DNA of 64,000 nucleotides, from positions 31,810 through 95,809 of the forward strand of contig JAGBRL010000035.1 in the NCBI GenBank assembly GCA_017632345.1, given 5' to 3'. Every line of letters starts with the position of its first letter. Within the stretch, counting starts at the first letter, position 1. The notes under the pieces were generated by a model that searched no databases, was not told where the DNA came from, and saw nothing but the letters and a program-made list of their open reading frames with translations. Shown in pieces: positions 63,585 through 64,000 of the stretch. Made by a program: the position numbers and the translations under genes. Source of the DNA: Paludibacteraceae bacterium. Its GTDB lineage: Bacteria > Bacteroidota > Bacteroidia > Bacteroidales > Paludibacteraceae.

Positions 63585-64000
63585 TTAATATCGTTTAACT
63601 TCAGTCTGCGAGATGCCGAGCTTTGAGGCGATCTCCTCGTCGGACAAGTTCAGTGACTTCAGAAGGCGGATGGAGGCGGCTAGCTGCTCTTGCTGGTCGG
63701 CAAGCTGCTTGTCCTTGCTTGCTAACTGCTTGTCCTTGTCCGCAATCCTGCTCTTGAGCTCGGTTTCGGTCTGCTCCCAGCGCTCAAGTACGGTCTGAAA
63801 CTCGTCCTCCAAGTCCATGTCCTTGCAGACGCTCTCGTCGGACTTGGCATAGACAAGGCGGTTGAGCACATAGCGGTGGTCCCCGTTATAGGAGCTCTCG
63901 TCTACGCTGAGCTCGTGGGCGCTGCCGTGGGTCTGAGCCTGGTCGAATAGCGTCAGAAGCTTGTCGAGGCGGGTCTTGACGGACATCTTAGTTATCTTCG
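63585..64000 (-). CDS. Rpn/PD-(D/E)XK transposase-family protein, C-terminal part
   Basis: The frame stays open to the window edge, so the gene is probably cut at its 5' end; a methionine occurs at 63986. The visible tail has KTRLDKLLTLFDQAQ, a helical segment, a Lys/Gln-rich heptad stretch (KDKQLASKDKQLADQQEQL) and ends LNLSDEEIASKLGISQTEVKRY, the small helix-turn-helix-like tail found on Rpn (recombination-promoting nuclease) and related transposase-like proteins in Bacteroidetes. The nuclease core lies outside the window, so activity cannot be judged. Confidence 0.6.
   Translation of the reverse strand, partial: KITKMSVKTRLDKLLTLFDQAQTHGSAHELSVDESSYNGDHRYVLNRLVYAKSDESVCKDMDLEDEFQTVLERWEQTETELKSRIADKDKQLASKDKQLADQQEQLAASIRLLKSLNLSDEEIASKLGISQTEVKRY

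Noticed and set aside
1..64000. tRNA, rRNA or riboswitch
   Set aside because: No cloverleaf, rRNA segment or known riboswitch consensus was recognised by eye; a tRNAscan/Rfam run could overturn this.

Overview
The window is chromosomal DNA from a member of the Bacteroidetes, most likely order Bacteroidales. The evidence is the repeated TAnnTTTG -7 promoter box with an upstream TTTG near -33, two kinds of type IX secretion (T9SS) sorting domain, gldD/gldE, a PorE-type OmpA lipoprotein, a hybrid two-component system, and DUF5606. No tRNA or rRNA gene was recognised. A species cannot be named from this sequence.

Layout. 1-1.7 kb: the 3' end of an unknown gene and an MFS transporter. 1.8-9.0 kb: a complete type V-A CRISPR-Cas locus, cas12a-cas4-cas1-cas2, then a leader and an array of 21 intact repeats, one degenerate terminal repeat and 21 spacers. 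The cas genes are visibly richer in A+T than the MFS gene beside them, which suggests acquisition. 9.1-11.2 kb: RNase G, a 29-residue basic protein and an HU-like protein. 11.4-16.1 kb: a very large secreted beta-helix protein. 16.1-18.1 kb: a MITE-like element, DUF5606 and an HD-domain protein. 18.1-22.3 kb: a small secreted protein, a DMT transporter, a YciO/Sua5-type protein and a PorE-like lipoprotein. 22.4-24.4 kb: a small island with decayed fragments of a cytosine-5 DNA methyltransferase and a HigA-type antitoxin next to an intact DUF1016/YhcG nuclease. 24.5-33.8 kb: a CotH/lamin-tail T9SS cargo protein, a hybrid two-component regulator and a GH5 glycosidase. 34-40 kb: mnmG, a candidate small RNA, mutS and a menE-like gene. 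40-47 kb: a 2.3-thousand-residue HYR-repeat T9SS cargo protein. 47.5-56 kb: prs, gldD-gldE, an outer-membrane barrel protein divergent from a PagL-like acyl hydrolase, a BASS transporter, birA and cysE. 56-63.4 kb: a 2413-residue secreted protein with a seven-repeat RCC1-like N-terminus. 63.6-64 kb: the C-terminal part of an Rpn/transposase-like nuclease, cut by the window edge.

How it fits together. The Cas12a locus looks functional. Nuclease and crRNA-processing residues are conserved, the adaptation genes are complete and overlapping, and a near-consensus promoter lies just before the first repeat. Several large secreted proteins carry T9SS sorting domains, and a PorE-like T9SS component is encoded in the same window. 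The GH5 enzyme and the hybrid sensor form a probable glycan-response operon.

The signals least explained by gene annotation are a dispersed palindromic repeat family sharing the core TTCTATAAATT, the small-RNA candidate before mutS, and the decayed methyltransferase/antitoxin mosaic. Functions are assigned from recognised motifs and family knowledge; no database search was possible.
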